A stretch of DNA of 13,254 nt, taken from positions 1 through 13,254 of the forward strand of contig JAIESC010000236.1 of NCBI GenBank assembly GCA_019746355.1, given 5' to 3'. The notes below the pieces were generated by a model. It saw nothing but the letters and a program-made list of their open reading frames with translations. It did not search any database and had not been told where the DNA came from. This DNA is from Xanthobacteraceae bacterium (lineage in GTDB: Bacteria > Pseudomonadota > Alphaproteobacteria > Rhizobiales > Xanthobacteraceae). The position numbers were made by a program, and so were the translations under genes. This document shows, piece by piece, positions 1-6,811 of this stretch (its first letter is position 1; each line of letters starts with the position of its first letter).

Positions 1-1419
1 TCGAAAGGTGTTGCTGCACAACCACTTTCGCTGATTTGGCGCCCCGATGCGCTTATCTCTGTGAGATATCCGGGCTAAAGCTTCGGATGAAACGATGTCG
101 TGCGTGAGCGTCACGGGGGCGGCGCTGTAGATGCTCGCGCGGCCGAACGGTCCGGACAGCCTGACTTCCGCGGCGGTGGCGAGAACGCCGCTCCGTCGGG
201 CGGCCAGCGCGGTCACCGCGGCGTCGCGCTCGGTCTCGAATTTGTGCAGAAGATTGTTTTCGGAGTTGAGGTCGGAAGATGCAGAAGCAGAAGCCTTTTC
301 TGCGCCGGCGGCGGTGGCTTCCGCCTTCTCCGCCTCTTCGCGCTTCTTCGCGAGTTCGCTGGCTTTTACTCCATCAGGATGTTCGCGGAGTTCGAGATAC
401 GTCTTGAGGGCTGCGTCGCGCTCGCGCTCGGCGGTTTCGACCTCGTTGGAGGCCCGCTTCTCATCGCTGACGGCGGCGTCCAGGGTATCCTTGGCCTTGT
501 TGAGGGCGGCGCTTGCGTCGTCGAAGCGGGTTCTCGCACTACTGACATCGCGGGCGAACTTTTTGGTTCTGGCGCCGGCGTAGCGGCGGTACGTGGCCTC
601 GAATTTGCCGATGGCCGCCTGTGCCGCTTGGTAGGAACGAAGCTGGGCGCGATCCTCTTCGAGCCGCCCCATCGCATCTGCGACGGTGTCGATCATTTCG
701 GCGGGAATCGGCGGCAGTGCAGCCGTAAGGGCGGCGGACAGAAGGGATTCGTTGGGCGACTTCGTGAGTTGGGGATGGCGCAGTTGGATGAGCGTGTCGA
801 CGAGCAGGCGGTAGCGTTCTTCGCCCAGCTGAAACAGACGCTGGTCCACGGCGCGGCGGTAGTCTTCGGCCCGCTCGAAGAAGTGCGCGCCGTTGCCGGC
901 CAGTGCCTCCTTCAGGGGCCCCTTCTTCAGGACGGCCTTGTCGGGCGAGAGAAACGAGCAATCGATGCCGACGCGTTTGTCGTCGATGATGAAGAACCAG
1001 CTATCGACGTTGGATCGGTCTTCGACCGCGTCGAGACCGCATGCGAGCGTGACGAACCGATGCCGGCCATCTTCGTCGACGCGTCCGAATTCGATCCAGA
1101 CGTAGCCGGTACGCTTCTGGTACTTCCCGTTCATGAGGAGGTTCCAAGACATCCTCTTGGTACGGTCTCCGTCGGGTTCGACGCGGTAGGGGCTAAGATT
1201 GGCGTCGAAAAGGAACGGCACCGAGAGCGCCAGCAGCTTCGATTTTCCAGTGCCGTTGTTGCCGCGGTAGGCCAGATGCCCATCGACGAACCAGAATTCC
1301 TCCACGTCATAGAAGAAAATCTCGACGACGCCGGTGCGCATGGGCTGCCACCGCTTTTTGTCGGGGAGCGGCAGCGGGGGCGCAATGGTCGGTATGTTGA
1401 AGGGAAGGACGGAGTTCAC
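1..1419 (-). CDS. jetC: JetC-like SMC ATPase of a Wadjet system (TIGR02680 family), N-terminal part, runs off the left edge
   Basis: The minus-strand frame is open from a GTG at 1419 to base 1: 473 codons, no stop. The GTG overlaps the jetB stop (GTGA). Residues 23-60 match the TIGR02680 N-terminus, with a Walker A loop GNNGTGKS at 53-60 preceded by an aromatic/acidic strand (VEIFFYDVEEFWF, 32-44). From about residue 250 to 430 the sequence is rich in Ala, Glu, Lys and Arg and lacks Pro except in one short break, as expected for the first arm of an SMC coiled coil. The family is about 1,300-1,400 residues long, so two thirds, including Walker B and the signature motif, lie outside. Known role: JetC is the MukB-like motor that extrudes loops on small circular DNA for cleavage by JetD. 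Seen: the motif and the context. Inferred: activity. A downstream ATG (residue 27) is a less likely start because it would cut into the conserved N-terminus. Confidence 0.9.
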   Translation of the reverse strand, partial: MNSVLPFNIPTIAPPLPLPDKKRWQPMRTGVVEIFFYDVEEFWFVDGHLAYRGNNGTGKSKLLALSVPFLFDANLSPYRVEPDGDRTKRMSWNLLMNGKYQKRTGYVWIEFGRVDEDGRHRFVTLACGLDAVEDRSNVDSWFFIIDDKRVGIDCSFLSPDKAVLKKGPLKEALAGNGAHFFERAEDYRRAVDQRLFQLGEERYRLLVDTLIQLRHPQLTKSPNESLLSAALTAALPPIPAEMIDTVADAMGRLEEDRAQLRSYQAAQAAIGKFEATYRRYAGARTKKFARDVSSARTRFDDASAALNKAKDTLDAAVSDEKRASNEVETAERERDAALKTYLELREHPDGVKASELAKKREEAEKAEATAAGAEKASASASSDLNSENNLLHKFETERDAAVTALAARRSGVLATAAEVRLSGPFGRASIYSAAPVTLTHDIVSSEALARISHRDKRIGAPNQRKWLCSNTFR

Positions 1420-2729
1420 TCTGCATTCTCCCCGAAGAGGTCGTCGTCCGTATCGTTGCGATGCCGGATGTCGAGCTCGCCGAGCTTGTAGCGGAAAAGC
1501 GCCGGAAGGATTTCGATCTTTTCGGCGTCGACGGTGATGAGCTTGAGTTGGGCGAGGCGGGCGAGTGCGCTCGCCGTGAGGTCGCGCACGCCGCTTTCGG
1601 TCTTCGCATTTCGACGCCAGTACCTTCCGTAGCGCTCGGTCGAAGCTGCCACGAACCTTTCAATCTCGGTCCGGCTGGGGATGTCCCCTTCCGCCTGCGT
1701 CAGATGGTCGGCCACGAGAAGCGTGACGTGGGCGTTGGTGCCGTCGGCGGGCATGGCTATGTCGCTGCAGCTGCCGTCCGGATCGCACAGCGCGAGCCCC
1801 TCCGCGCGAAGTTCGACCTTGAGGCCGGTGCCGCTGGCGAGACGGTTCGCAATGGCACCGCGTTGGTTGATGAAGTACGGCTTGTCCTCATCGGCGATTG
1901 CTTCGTTGTAGACGACAGGATCGTCGAGGAGGCGGCGCGAGATGTGGTGACGGATGGCATCTCGACGTCCTTCGTCCGTGTCGGGGTGAAATTCCTCGAT
2001 GACCGCCGTGATACGCTCGGCGGTGGTCTTCGGGGCGTCGCCGGGAGCCCAGGTCGATGGGCCGCGCAGGGCGATCAGCAGATTGGAGAGCGGGCCCCGG
2101 TGGACGTCATAGAGGGCGTCGCGGGCCTTGTCGTCCGTGCCGCCTCCCTGGACGTAGTCCTCCGCGTCGCCGTCGACGGCGGACAGAATGCCGAGAGCGC
2201 CGAGCTTCTTGCAGGCGGACGCAAGGTCGCGACGGTCTTGAATGTCCTGCATGTCGAGATTGAAGCCACGACCGAAGAAATGGAAATCGTTCGCGAGAGA
2301 CAGGACGCTTTCGCCCAGTATGCGAAGCGTGATCTGGGCGTCCGAGCGCTCCAGAACTGCGCAGATCATACAGAAGATCGCGTACCGGCGACGGTTGAAC
2401 TGTTCCCAACCCCGTGTCGGATCGCTGGGATCGCCCCAGCCGCGCGTCGGATCGGCGGGATCGCCGGGAACCTTGTGCAATCTCGCGTATTCGCGTTCCA
2501 CCCGAAGTTGCCAGCCGGCCTCGCGCTTGAACCATGTCGTCAGTTCGGCCGCGTGACGCCGGACCAGCCTGAGCGACTCGCGGTGGGTGTCGCGGTTGGG
2601 CGTAAGAAGCGGATTCATCAGGAGCGCGCGGACGGCGAGCGCCTTCTCCTCTTGTTCTTGGGTGGCCTGCTGGCGAAGGATGTCGCGACCGCCTGCGGAG
2701 GGGTGGCTGTCCACCGCTGTCGAGTTCAT
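1416..2729 (-). CDS. jetB: JetB-like Wadjet subunit (DUF2398 / TIGR02678 family), 437 aa
   Basis: The protein is recognised as TIGR02678 by its N-terminal half: LVRRHAAELTTWFKRE (55-70), GWQLRVERE (72-80), the KVP..DPTRGW stretch (86-98) and RRRYAIFCMICAVLERSD (113-130). In Wadjet systems this subunit is the MukE-like, winged-helix partner that bridges the kleisin JetA and the SMC protein JetC. The start is an ATG at 2729 whose last two bases fall in the jetA stop (ATGA overlap). The gene's stop in turn overlaps the GTG of jetC, so the three genes are almost certainly one translationally coupled operon. Length is normal for the family. The odd feature is a tandem duplication: residues 89-98 (GDPADPTRGW) are followed directly by 99-108 (GDPSDPTRGW), where I expect relatives to have a single copy. 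Family assignment is strong; the molecular role is taken from studied Wadjet homologues. Confidence 0.88.
   Translation of the reverse strand: MNSTAVDSHPSAGGRDILRQQATQEQEEKALAVRALLMNPLLTPNRDTHRESLRLVRRHAAELTTWFKREAGWQLRVEREYARLHKVPGDPADPTRGWGDPSDPTRGWEQFNRRRYAIFCMICAVLERSDAQITLRILGESVLSLANDFHFFGRGFNLDMQDIQDRRDLASACKKLGALGILSAVDGDAEDYVQGGGTDDKARDALYDVHRGPLSNLLIALRGPSTWAPGDAPKTTAERITAVIEEFHPDTDEGRRDAIRHHISRRLLDDPVVYNEAIADEDKPYFINQRGAIANRLASGTGLKVELRAEGLALCDPDGSCSDIAMPADGTNAHVTLLVADHLTQAEGDIPSRTEIERFVAASTERYGRYWRRNAKTESGVRDLTASALARLAQLKLITVDAEKIEILPALFRYKLGELDIRHRNDTDDDLFGENAE
2406..2465. repeat. two-copy 30-bp tandem repeat inside jetB
   Basis: Bases 2406-2435 and 2436-2465 align without gaps at 25 of 30 positions. 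The unit is a multiple of three, so the jetB frame is kept and ten residues (GDPxDPTRGW) are doubled. Most base differences between the copies are silent; only one residue differs (Ala/Ser). Confidence 0.85.
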
Positions 2730-4243
2730 GTCGGACCTGTCTGCGTGATTGTGATGCGATGGTCGCGACCTCGGAGTGTGCCTTCCTCGGTCTCTATTGC
2801 AGCTTCCGTATCGGGCTCGAAGGGTTCGAGGCGGATGAGATGCATGCCGTCGGTCGACTGGATTTCGAAGCTGCCGTCGCTTGATTTATTGGCCGCGATG
2901 GCTTCGCCAAGGATCGTGAGGAGGAAGCGGAATTCGTGGCGGTTCAGAAGCCAGAGTTCGGACAGCAGCATAGACTGTCCGGTGGCGAACTTGAGCCTTG
3001 CAGCCTCGATCTGCGCGTGCTCCTCGCCCACCCGGGCCTTGAGCTTCTCGCGGCTGGCGCTGCGGTCATGGACGCGAGGCATCCGCCCGCGCGGCATGCT
3101 GTAGCCGGTCTCGCGAAGGCGGAGCGGCACGACGATCGATGGAGCGTCCTCCCATGAGACGACGCCGACGACCTCGCCATCGGCGGTGTTTTCGGAGTAG
3201 TGCCGGGCGGGATTGAGGCCGAAAGCCGCGCGCGAAAGGCGGTGTGCATCGTCTTCAGTCTCGCAGTCGAGAAACCAGTGGGCCAGAACTTTGAAGTCGG
3301 CGGAGCGGTCACTGCGGCCGCTGCGCCGCTCGTTGATGGCGGCAATCGCCCGGAGCATCTGCGGGATGGCGTCGCGCGCGCGAGCTCTCAGCTGTTCGCT
3401 CTGGGAGCGTTCTCCGTTGGCGCCGCCGATGAACCACATGCGCAACCCTCGCCAGCGATCGTGCAGCGCGGTAAGTTCGGCTTCGTAGGCCTGCTCCTCT
3501 TCGCCGGGAGGGGCGTTGCGAGCCTGGCGACGGGCGACACTTTTGAACATCGTGTCGGTGCTCAGCTGAAGCGCGTCGATGTCTTGCGAAATGGCGCCAG
3601 TCCTGCTGACCAGATCGCCGACGAACTGGCGGATGTAATCGATGAGGCGCTGTTTGTAGTTCAGTACGGCGTCGACATCGCCGTCCTGGAGGTCGACGCC
3701 GCGGAGTAGGCCAGCCATGAAGGCGCGGGCGGTCTCGGCCATGTTGTTGAACACGGTCATGAGACTGTTGAGGGTTTCGTAAATCTTGGCGACGTCCGGA
3801 TCGTTGCTCCGAGCGAGCTGGATCAGCGTGCCGAGGCCCTTGCCGATGTCCTCAAGCGCGACCGTTTGCAGTTCGCCGCGGCGCTGCATCTCCCTGGCGA
3901 ATGCACTGAGGGCCATCTCGACGGAGACGCCGCCCTTGGACAGGCGGTAGAGGGAGCGCCGCCGGTAGAAGCCGCCCAGCGACGTCACACGCGAATTGTC
4001 GGCCTGGCAGTCGAGATTGCGCCATTCCGTCAACTTGTCCAAGATGACGTCCAACTCGGCGGCGGTCGGCGGCTCGCCGGGCCATTGAGCCTGCGTGAGT
4101 ATCTCGGAAGGGCGGACGTAAAGGAGCAGCTGACGCTCGGCTGCGGCGCACACGTCGAGGACGCACCGGTACAACACCGCGTTGTCGGCGGTGACGTGGC
4201 GGAAGAGATCCTGATGCGTGGCGATCTCGAATTGACCGCTCAT
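2726..4243 (-). CDS. jetA: JetA-like Wadjet subunit (DUF2397 / TIGR02677 family), 505 aa
   Basis: This is the first gene of the Wadjet operon. The N-terminus (LFRHVTADNAVLYRCVLDVC, 13-32) and the winged-helix end (YRRRSLYRLSKGGVSVEMAL, 93-112) are typical of TIGR02677. The middle is long and helical, and the C-terminus has a second small helical/strand domain (SELWLLNRHEFRFLLTILGE). The family is the kleisin-like (MukF-like) member of Wadjet, linking JetB and JetC. I chose the ATG at 4243, which has GGGG about 5-8 bases upstream and gives the family-like start SGQFEIATHQDLF. The frame stays open to an ATG at 4306, but those 21 extra residues have no family resemblance. The gene ends with an ATGA overlap into jetB. 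DUF2397/DUF2398 cassettes are, from memory, classed as type III Wadjet; I am less sure of the type number than of the families. Confidence 0.88.
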   Translation of the reverse strand: MSGQFEIATHQDLFRHVTADNAVLYRCVLDVCAAAERQLLLYVRPSEILTQAQWPGEPPTAAELDVILDKLTEWRNLDCQADNSRVTSLGGFYRRRSLYRLSKGGVSVEMALSAFAREMQRRGELQTVALEDIGKGLGTLIQLARSNDPDVAKIYETLNSLMTVFNNMAETARAFMAGLLRGVDLQDGDVDAVLNYKQRLIDYIRQFVGDLVSRTGAISQDIDALQLSTDTMFKSVARRQARNAPPGEEEQAYEAELTALHDRWRGLRMWFIGGANGERSQSEQLRARARDAIPQMLRAIAAINERRSGRSDRSADFKVLAHWFLDCETEDDAHRLSRAAFGLNPARHYSENTADGEVVGVVSWEDAPSIVVPLRLRETGYSMPRGRMPRVHDRSASREKLKARVGEEHAQIEAARLKFATGQSMLLSELWLLNRHEFRFLLTILGEAIAANKSSDGSFEIQSTDGMHLIRLEPFEPDTEAAIETEEGTLRGRDHRITITQTGPT

Positions 4244-4256
4244 GCAAGCCCCAGCG

Positions 4257-4403
4257 CTAACCTGGTGATACCCGCAATGGTGGCACCGTGGAGCGGCGTC
4301 CGTCAAAGCAAATCAGGTGCGGGCCGCCGAAAGGTTGTCGCAGTTCGAACCACAGTGCGTCGAAGGCGCCCGCTATCGCGCTGATGGCGCAGCCTCCCTT
4401 ATA
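4257..4403 (-). other. coding-like segment without a start codon, between the pirin gene and jetA
   Basis: The 218 bases between the pirin stop and the jetA start hold no confident gene. One minus-strand frame is open for 48 codons before a TAG at 4257-4259 and has gene-like codon use (ending FGGPHLICFDGRRSTVPPL...). It has no ATG, GTG or TTG start in the intergenic part and overlaps the jetA 5' end by nothing. It could be the tail of a broken gene, or chance. I do not recognise the sequence. The jetA promoter should lie in this same stretch, but no convincing -35/-10 pair was found. Confidence 0.25.
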
Positions 4404-4461
4404 GTCCGTCGAAGATGGGCGTGAACGTCCTTTCGCAGGGGGAGCGTAAGGTCCAGCCCAG

Positions 4462-5385
4462 TCACCTCTGCGGCAGCGGGATGAACTCGATCTCGTCGCC
4501 CGGCACCTTCTGGAAATGGCCGGCCGTCCACTCCGCCTTGGCCTGCTCGATGCGGTCCTTGCTCGACGACACGAAATTCCACCAGATGTGGCGCGGGCCA
4601 TCGAGCGGCTCGCCGCCGAACAGCGCGATATGCGCGTCGCTGACCGCTTTGATGGTGATGCGGTCGCCGGGCTTGAACACCAGCAGGCGGCCGCTGCCGA
4701 AGCGGTCGCCGGCAATGTCGACCTCGCCGTCGATCAGATAGGCCGCGCGCTCGACGTGATCGGCGTCGAACGGAAGCTGGCTTCCGGCCTTCAGCGTCAC
4801 GTCGGCGAACAGCGTTTCCGAGGCCGAGACGACCGGCGAGCGCTTGCCATAGGCGCTGCCGACCACCACGCGCACCGAGGTGCCGTTGTCCGTGACCATC
4901 GGGAATTCGCCGACCTCGTGATGCGCGAAGGCCGGGTCCGTTTCCTCCTTCGCCGCAGGCAGCGCGACCCACATCTGCAGGCCGTGCAGGTTGTCGCCCT
5001 TGGCGCGCCGCTCGGTGCCGGTGCGCTCGGAATGCACGATGCCGCGCCCCGCGGTCATCCAGTTCACCTCGCCCGGCCGGATCGGCACGGCGGTGCCGAG
5101 GCTGTCGCGGTGCATGATCTCGCCGTCGAACAGGTAGGTGACGGTGGCAAGCCCGATATGCGGATGCGGCCGCACGTCGAGGCCGTTGCCGGACTTGAAC
5201 ACGGTCGGCCCGAAATGATCGAAGAACACGAACGGCCCGACCATGCGCGACTGGATCGAGGGCAGCGCGCGCCGCACGGTGAAGCCGTCGCCGAGGTCGG
5301 CGGTGCGCGGCACGATCACGGTCTTGAGCGCGTCGCACTGGAACTTGTCGCCGGCGGCGGGGTCTTTTCCGGGGAAGAAACTCAT
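4462..5385 (-). CDS. pirin family protein (bicupin), 307 aa
   Basis: Pirins are two-domain cupin proteins with one metal ion; some bacterial members act as quercetin dioxygenases, others as regulators. The N-terminal cupin carries the full metal ligand set: H74 and H76 in RPHPHIGLATVTYLF, and H118 and E120 in GRGIVHSER. The flanking DHFGP (56-60) and the LHGLQMWVALP segment after it are also pirin hallmarks. The C-terminal cupin follows from about residue 170, ending in the expected PRHIWWNFVSSSKDRIEQAK region. The start at 5385 is fixed by a strong AGGAGG with a five-base spacer; the frame is open further upstream but lacks family similarity. It lies 73 bases downstream of the amidohydrolase on the same strand, so the two may share a transcript and both act on aromatic compounds, which is an inference. 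The substrate cannot be told from sequence. Confidence 0.92.
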   Translation of the reverse strand: MSFFPGKDPAAGDKFQCDALKTVIVPRTADLGDGFTVRRALPSIQSRMVGPFVFFDHFGPTVFKSGNGLDVRPHPHIGLATVTYLFDGEIMHRDSLGTAVPIRPGEVNWMTAGRGIVHSERTGTERRAKGDNLHGLQMWVALPAAKEETDPAFAHHEVGEFPMVTDNGTSVRVVVGSAYGKRSPVVSASETLFADVTLKAGSQLPFDADHVERAAYLIDGEVDIAGDRFGSGRLLVFKPGDRITIKAVSDAHIALFGGEPLDGPRHIWWNFVSSSKDRIEQAKAEWTAGHFQKVPGDEIEFIPLPQR

Positions 5386-5458
5386 GAGGGCCTCCTGTTG
5401 CCGCCGAATATAGGGTGGCGGCAGCGAGGCTGCCATTGGTTGGATAGGCGGTCCCGGG

Positions 5459-6565
5459 CTAAGCCGTCTTGAGCTTCGGCAAGAGCTTCTTCGCCGTCTC
5501 GTTCTCGATCGAGCGCAGGTCGGCGGCGGAGAACCTCCACGCCGCGATGCCGTCGTTGACCTCGGCGCCGTCGCGGTAGGGATAGTCGGTGCCGTACAGC
5601 ACCTGCGACACGCCGACCATCTCGAACAAGGCCGCAAGCTGCGCCTTGGTGTTGCCCTGCGCCAGCTCGTAATAGAATTTCTGGAATTCCGGGATCGGGC
5701 CGTTCGGCAGATGCGCGTGCTTCTGCACCTGCTGCTGCCGGACGAAGCGCGCGGTGAGGAACGGCAGGGTGCCGCCCGAGTGCGAGAAGATCCAGCGGAT
5801 GTCCGGATACTTCTGCGACGCGCCGCTGAACACCAGGTGCGCCACGGTGCGCGTGGTGTCGGTCGCATATTCGATCGAGCCCGGCGGAATGCCCGGCACC
5901 ACGTTGTGGCAGCAGTTCGGCGTGAGCGGGTGCACATAGACCACCGCCTTCCTCCGGTTGAGCTCCTCGTACACCGGCGCGAACGACGGGTCGCCGTGAT
6001 ACTTGCCGTCATAGCTGGTCAATAGCCCGAAGCCGTCGGCCTTGAGCGTGTCGAGCGCGTATTCGATCTCCTTGAGGCTGCCTTCGGTGTCGAGCGGCGT
6101 GATCGTTGCGAACAGGCCGAACCGGCCGGGATGCTCCTGCACCAGCTTGGCGCCGTACTCGTTGATGGCGCGGCCGAGCGAGCGCGACTCCTGCACGTCG
6201 CCGTACCACGTGCCGGGCTGCACCTGCGACAGCACCGCGGTCGAAATGCCGCTCTTGTCCATGTCCTCGAGCGACATCTGCGGCGACCATCTCGGCGCGC
6301 CCTGCCTGTGCTTGGTCAGCGCCTCGCGGTGCACCTGAGGCAGGAAATGGTGATGCACGTCGATCCTGGTCCTGGCGGGCTGCGCCAAGACGGTGGGAGC
6401 GCCTGATGAGCTTGCGGCCGTGCCGAGGCCGAGCGCGGCAAGACCGCCGGAGAGGAAGTTGCGCCGGTCGAGCGGCACGCTGTCGCGCGCGGGCGTAATT
6501 TCGCAGCACGCGCAGCTGGCGGAAAACTTGCGATTCGACAGGCCGTTCATCCGAAATCCGGTCAT
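5459..6565 (-). CDS. Tat-exported amidohydrolase of the ACMSD / 6-methylsalicylate decarboxylase type (Amidohydrolase_2), 368 aa
   Basis: This is a metal-dependent TIM-barrel enzyme. Visible ligands are the H-x-H motif in IDVHHHFLP (H71, H73), H212 in VVYVHP, H262 in FSHSGG and D327 in YGTDYP. Overall it resembles the non-hydrolytic decarboxylase branch of Amidohydrolase_2, which removes CO2 from aromatic or muconate acids. A twin-arginine signal precedes the domain (RRNFLSGGLAALGLGTA, R34-R35) with a likely cleavage site near residues 60-63, so the folded enzyme is probably exported to the periplasm. The n-region is unusually long (33 residues) and holds C18, C20 and C21. The start at 6565 has GGGGAGG six bases upstream; an ATG at 6571 directly abuts that ribosome site and is less suitable. 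The gene is followed by the pirin gene. The exact substrate is unknown. Confidence 0.88.
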   Translation of the reverse strand: MTGFRMNGLSNRKFSASCACCEITPARDSVPLDRRNFLSGGLAALGLGTAASSSGAPTVLAQPARTRIDVHHHFLPQVHREALTKHRQGAPRWSPQMSLEDMDKSGISTAVLSQVQPGTWYGDVQESRSLGRAINEYGAKLVQEHPGRFGLFATITPLDTEGSLKEIEYALDTLKADGFGLLTSYDGKYHGDPSFAPVYEELNRRKAVVYVHPLTPNCCHNVVPGIPPGSIEYATDTTRTVAHLVFSGASQKYPDIRWIFSHSGGTLPFLTARFVRQQQVQKHAHLPNGPIPEFQKFYYELAQGNTKAQLAALFEMVGVSQVLYGTDYPYRDGAEVNDGIAAWRFSAADLRSIENETAKKLLPKLKTA

Positions 6566-6607
6566 AGCCATCCTCCCCAAAAAAGGCGCCTCTTGCGCGG
6601 GCACATT

Positions 6608-6639
6608 CCCTAGCTTGGCGCATCGGCGTCTTGGGTCAA
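6608..6639 (-). promoter_or_regulatory. possible promoter of the amidohydrolase-pirin unit
   Basis: On the minus strand a TTGACC (6639-6634) is followed 19 bases later by GCTAGG (6614-6609), ahead of the amidohydrolase start at 6565. The first hexamer is a good -35 and GCTA starts occur in some alphaproteobacterial -10 elements, but the spacing is long and the second element is weak. Confidence 0.25.
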
Positions 6640-6661
6640 GGCGGGTGCACGCTCTCTCGAT

Positions 6662-6737
6662 CGTCATTCCGGTTCGCGCGCATAGCGCGTCGAAGACGCG
6701 CGTAAACGCGCTGGTGCGCGCGCGCCCCGGAATGACG
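6662..6737. repeat. intergenic palindromic repeat, rhizobial REP/RIME-like
   Basis: Perfect 11-bp arms CGTCATTCCGG (6662-6672) and CCGGAATGACG (6727-6737) enclose a very GC-rich core. The core contains a second perfect hairpin, GCGCGTC / GACGCGC (6685-6691 and 6695-6701) with a three-base loop. Repeats with these arms are common between genes in Bradyrhizobium and relatives, from memory. The element sits downstream of the amidohydrolase remnant and could act as a transcription stop or mRNA stabiliser. Confidence 0.7.
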
Positions 6738-6758
6738 GGGGTGGGCAACCGCCGGCAG

Positions 6759-6806
6759 CTAGCTCTGCTTCAGCCGCGGAATGAGCTTCAACGCGACCTC
6801 GCGCTC
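6759..6806 (-). pseudogene. 3' remnant of a second amidohydrolase gene (15 codons plus stop)
   Basis: The minus strand reads EREVALKLIPRLKQS then TAG. The intact amidohydrolase about 1.3 kb away ends ENETAKKLLPKLKTA. The two align end to end with 8 of 15 identities and mostly conservative changes (L/I, K/R). The codon just upstream of the remnant is TAA, and the neighbouring ligase stop lies at 6812-6814, so nothing more of the gene survives. It is best read as the end of a lost paralogue at a recombination junction; with only 15 codons chance is not excluded. Confidence 0.5.
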
Positions 6807-6811
6807 TTAAC

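Noticed and set aside
100..3104. Long plus-strand open frames at 100-1491 (463 codons) and 1461-3104 (547 codons).
   Set aside because: They are antisense to jetC, jetB and jetA, show no domain resemblance, and result from high third-position GC, which removes stops on the opposite strand.
4244..4306. An upstream in-frame start for jetA that adds a CxxC-containing 21-residue leader.
   Set aside because: The family similarity begins just after the ATG at 4243, which has its own ribosome site; the CHHC string looks accidental.
4360..4390. A T-loop-like GTTCGAAC string upstream of jetA, which might have marked a tRNA attachment site.
   Set aside because: Neither strand gives a paired T-stem, anticodon arm or acceptor around it.
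5420..5434. A 6-bp hairpin (GGCAGC / GCTGCC) between the amidohydrolase and pirin genes, considered as a terminator.
   Set aside because: It is short, lacks a T-run and lies between two same-strand genes only 73 bases apart, so it is not supported as a stop signal.
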